8,555 nt of DNA, from positions 1 to 8,555 of the forward strand of contig JBFHEL010000166.1 of the NCBI GenBank assembly GCA_041584155.1. The letters are read 5' to 3'. Shown here piece by piece: positions 6,431-8,555 of the stretch. This stretch comes from Saccharicrinis sp041584155. GTDB taxonomy: Bacteria > Bacteroidota > Bacteroidia > Bacteroidales > Marinilabiliaceae. Below the pieces are notes generated by a model that saw nothing but the letters and a program-made list of their open reading frames with translations, was not told the origin of the DNA and searched no databases. Made by a program: the position numbers and the translations under genes. Each line of letters opens with the position of its first letter. Position 1 is the stretch's first letter.

Positions 6431-7585
6431 TTATTCACTTAACCAGTTTAGAGGATTAATCTTATTATTCTCCTCCCATATCTCAAAATGCAATATACCA
6501 CTCTTATCATTTGTTTCAGCATAAATTTGACCAATACTTTGATCACTTTTAACACTATCTCCACTTTTTACATAAACACGAACTAAATTCGCATATACTG
6601 TCAAATATTTTCCATGCCGGATGATAACCGCCTTATTGTACCCTGGAATAGCAATGACGCGGCTTACAGTACCTTCATAAACACATTTTACGTCGTTTTC
6701 TTTAGCCGCTGTGATATCTACTCCATTATTCTTTACTTTTACGCCCTTTAAAACGGCGTGATTATGTTCACCAAAATTACTGGTAACAATTCCATCCTTA
6801 ACAGGCCATAAAAGTTTACCCTTAGCTTGCGCAAAATTACTAAAGGAATAATCTGATGATTTTGCAACAGAAGCATGAATTAATTTCTCAATACTTTTTT
6901 CTAATTCATCAGATGCTTTTTTCTTGCTCGCAATTTCTTCTTTTAACCAGGCTTCTTCTTTTTGAAGTTTAGAAACATAACTTTTCTTTTGAGAAGCAGA
7001 TATTTTTATAGCCTCTATTTCATCCAATAAAAGTTTATAGGATTCTTGTTTTTGTTGAAGAATGACTTTATTAACTAAAATAATACTATCGTGCTTTTGC
7101 TTCGTTTCTATCAAAATAAGTCCTTGTCTTTTTCTATAACTACTATATTGCTTCATCAAATTAAAGCGTCTATAAGCTTCAGAAAACGTCTTTGCACTAA
7201 ACAGTATCATAAATTCATTATAATCGCTCTTATAGTGCTTATTTGCTTCAATAATTAGCTTTTCGTAGCTATTTCTAATCTCATTAATTTCAATATTTAA
7301 TTTTTGAACTAATGCATCATTTGATGCTATAATTGCAGATATTTGATCAATTTCCTTATTATAAGTGGCAATAATATTTTCCTGAGCAGATATTTTCGAA
7401 TTTAAAATTCTTAATTCCTTTAAATAATTTTTACGCGACTGATCATTACTCATTAATAACTTTTGAGCATTATCTATTTCAGCTGAGTATTTAACGCGTA
7501 AATCCTTTAACTTTTCAAGATCGTTAGATTGACTAAAAGAAATATTTGTACAGATTAATAATAAAAACAGACAACTATATTTCAC
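6431..7585 (-). CDS. EnvC-like murein hydrolase activator (coiled coil + degenerate LytM/M23 domain)
   Basis: This is an exported periplasmic protein. From GTG 7585 it is 384 residues and begins with a clean signal peptide (MKYSCLFLLLICTNISFSQ, cleavage around FSQ). An in-frame ATG at 7633 would add 16 residues, but it would push the overlap with the upstream gene from 11 to 59 bases and bury the signal peptide. Numbering from ATG 7633, long charged helices predicted as coiled coil cover about 38-130 and 178-255, and the LytM/M23 domain covers about 275-400. Of the M23 zinc ligands, D306 and H382 (LHFEIW) remain. The HxGxD histidine is N302, the first His of HxH is I380, and the usual YAH histidine is N349. 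Such degeneracy is the hallmark of EnvC-type activators of amidases, not of active endopeptidases. It is coupled to the DUF4292 lipoprotein upstream. Confidence 0.9.
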   Translation of the reverse strand: MKYSCLFLLLICTNISFSQSNDLEKLKDLRVKYSAEIDNAQKLLMSNDQSRKNYLKELRILNSKISAQENIIATYNKEIDQISAIIASNDALVQKLNIEINEIRNSYEKLIIEANKHYKSDYNEFMILFSAKTFSEAYRRFNLMKQYSSYRKRQGLILIETKQKHDSIILVNKVILQQKQESYKLLLDEIEAIKISASQKKSYVSKLQKEEAWLKEEIASKKKASDELEKSIEKLIHASVAKSSDYSFSNFAQAKGKLLWPVKDGIVTSNFGEHNHAVLKGVKVKNNGVDITAAKENDVKCVYEGTVSRVIAIPGYNKAVIIRHGKYLTVYANLVRVYVKSGDSVKSDQSIGQIYAETNDKSGILHFEIWEENNKINPLNWLSE

Positions 7586-8408
7586 TAATCGAATATGAAG
7601 AAGGGATTTCAAAATGTAAACTACCACCATCATTTAGTTCTAAATAATTAATCTTTAAGCTTATCTTTAATTGATTAACTGCATTACGACCCTTAATTTC
7701 AAGATATTCGGGAAACAAAATTTTATCGAACTTAATAAAATTTTTATAGTCGACCTCCAATGTTTGGTCGGATCCAAAATCCTTTACATAAATATTAAAA
7801 ATCCTAAATATCTCTGGATAAATCTTAAACTCATGCAATACCAAATCATTACTACTTCTTCTGTTAATCCTATTTAAACGCTTATCTTTAAAAGATTTAA
7901 AGATATAACTATCGTCATCAACATCATGCTTATATTTCTTTAAACCATCGTAATAATCGATTTCTGAAGGATACAGAAACAAACTATTAGAAAGTATTGA
8001 CTGCAGAATACGATAATCGATATCTACACCATATTTATCACTAAAAAAGGCATAATTAGTAGAGAAAACTTTCTTATTGTGTTTGTCTATAATAACAACC
8101 TCACTAGTTGTGAATTTTGCTCTTACCAATTCAATACCCATCAAGGCGTAAATGGATAAAATAATCATACTATCCTTAAGAACAACAATACTGCCCTTAA
8201 ATGATTTGCTTTGTTCACCGTTATCAAAGGTAAAATTAGCTTTTTTTAAATACAGTTTATCAAACTCTAACTCATTATCCTTGAGTTCCTTTCGAAGTTT
8301 TACATCGGGAATATTAGATACTTTACCATAATTGGCAGTTTTAATAGCCCTACAGGAACTAAATAAAATAATAGCTACAAAAAAATATACAACACTACTC
8401 CTCCACAT
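7575..8408 (-). CDS. DUF4292 family lipoprotein
   Basis: This 277-residue protein is predicted to be a lipoprotein. Its N-terminus has a hydrophobic segment (VVYFFVAIILFSSC) ending in a lipobox, LFSSC, with the lipidated cysteine at 19. The rest is rich in beta strands without obvious catalytic motifs: KANFTFDNG (55-63), KGSIVVLKDSMIILSIYALMG, a VVIIDKHNKKVFSTNY strand pair, and a C-terminal LHFEIPSSYSI stretch. Together with its position between a TPR gene and an envC-like gene, this fits DUF4292 of Bacteroidota. The fold appears LolA/LolB-like, so binding of a lipid or lipoprotein is possible but unproven. ATG 8406-8408 overlaps the end of the TPR gene by 14 bases. An AAGGAG at 8416-8411 is only two bases from the ATG, too close for classical Shine-Dalgarno use. 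Its own 3' end overlaps the EnvC-like gene. Confidence 0.82.
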   Translation of the reverse strand: MWRSSVVYFFVAIILFSSCRAIKTANYGKVSNIPDVKLRKELKDNELEFDKLYLKKANFTFDNGEQSKSFKGSIVVLKDSMIILSIYALMGIELVRAKFTTSEVVIIDKHNKKVFSTNYAFFSDKYGVDIDYRILQSILSNSLFLYPSEIDYYDGLKKYKHDVDDDSYIFKSFKDKRLNRINRRSSNDLVLHEFKIYPEIFRIFNIYVKDFGSDQTLEVDYKNFIKFDKILFPEYLEIKGRNAVNQLKISLKINYLELNDGGSLHFEIPSSYSISEI

Positions 8409-8555
8409 ATCTCCTTAAATCAATCTTTTTTTGCAATAATTCTACATCCTCACCAAAATCCAGGGCTTTTTGCCACTGAATAAGAGCACCATCCACATCA
8501 CCATTTTTAAAGAGAATATCACCGTAATGCTCTACTATTTCCTTACTATCAGTCC
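8395..8555 (-). CDS. TPR-repeat protein, C-terminal part (truncated by window edge)
   Basis: This is an open frame from the window edge to TAG at 8395-8397, giving 52 visible residues. It contains one recognisable tetratricopeptide repeat: HYGDILFKNGDVDGALIQWQ followed by KALDFGED, with the G, A and hydrophobic pattern of helices A and B. A charged tail follows (LLQKKIDLRRYVEE). The gene's 5' part lies beyond 8555, so its size, signal peptide and number of repeats are unknown. TPR proteins are protein-interaction scaffolds. The 14-base overlap with the DUF4292 gene ties it to the envelope operon, consistent with the TPR-DUF4292-EnvC order I recall for Bacteroidota. Confidence 0.85.
   Translation of the reverse strand, partial: TDSKEIVEHYGDILFKNGDVDGALIQWQKALDFGEDVELLQKKIDLRRYVEE

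Noticed and set aside
7671..7877. Plus-strand open frame of 68 codons opposite the DUF4292 gene
   Set aside because: It is antisense to a complete lipoprotein gene and shows no signal or domain of its own.
8411..8416. AAGGAG as Shine-Dalgarno for the DUF4292 gene
   Set aside because: It is only two bases from the ATG and lies inside the upstream coding sequence; Bacteroidota rarely rely on such sites.

Overview
The window is a compact, AT-rich stretch (about one third G+C by eye) in which every credible gene lies on the minus strand. Read in transcription order, from high to low coordinates, it holds: the end of a TPR protein, a DUF4292-type lipoprotein, an EnvC-like LytM/M23 protein, a small GHKL ATPase of the RsbW kind, the rRNA-maturation RNase YbeY, the tRNA-modifying flavoprotein MnmG (GidA), an adenine deaminase (Ade), and UvrC. 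The protein families (DUF4292 beside an EnvC-like protein, a lone RsbW-like ATPase fused in order to ybeY), the TAnnTTTG-type promoter element and the near absence of useful Shine-Dalgarno sites point to Bacteroidota, probably class Bacteroidia. The exact genus cannot be read from the sequence.

The right part (6431-8555) is an envelope block. The TPR, DUF4292 and EnvC-like genes overlap one another by 14 and about 11 bases, so they are almost certainly co-transcribed and translationally coupled. The EnvC-like protein has lost most zinc ligands of the M23 active site, so it is more likely an activator of peptidoglycan hydrolases than an enzyme. A 108-base gap separates it from the next block.

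The middle and left part (51-6322) is an RNA-modification, purine and DNA-repair block. The ATPase gene ends and ybeY begins at the very next codon, in the same frame, with GTG. A 67-base gap with a good Bacteroidota-type promoter precedes mnmG. Ade and uvrC overlap in a TAATG junction. Ade sits in the slot where, as I recall, many Bacteroidales carry apt (adenine phosphoribosyltransferase).

The most striking non-coding signal is a perfect 14-base palindrome, GTTCCACGTGGAAC, present twice. One copy is in the ade-mnmG gap, three bases after the mnmG stop. The other is inside ade, 241 bases away. Both copies share 19 identical bases and fit the ParB-binding parS centromere consensus. This suggests that the window is close to the chromosomal replication origin and serves as part of the segregation centromere. 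An imperfect hairpin follows uvrC at the left edge. I saw no RNA genes, insertion sequences, CRISPR arrays or phage genes, and there is no gene-free stretch longer than about 110 bases.
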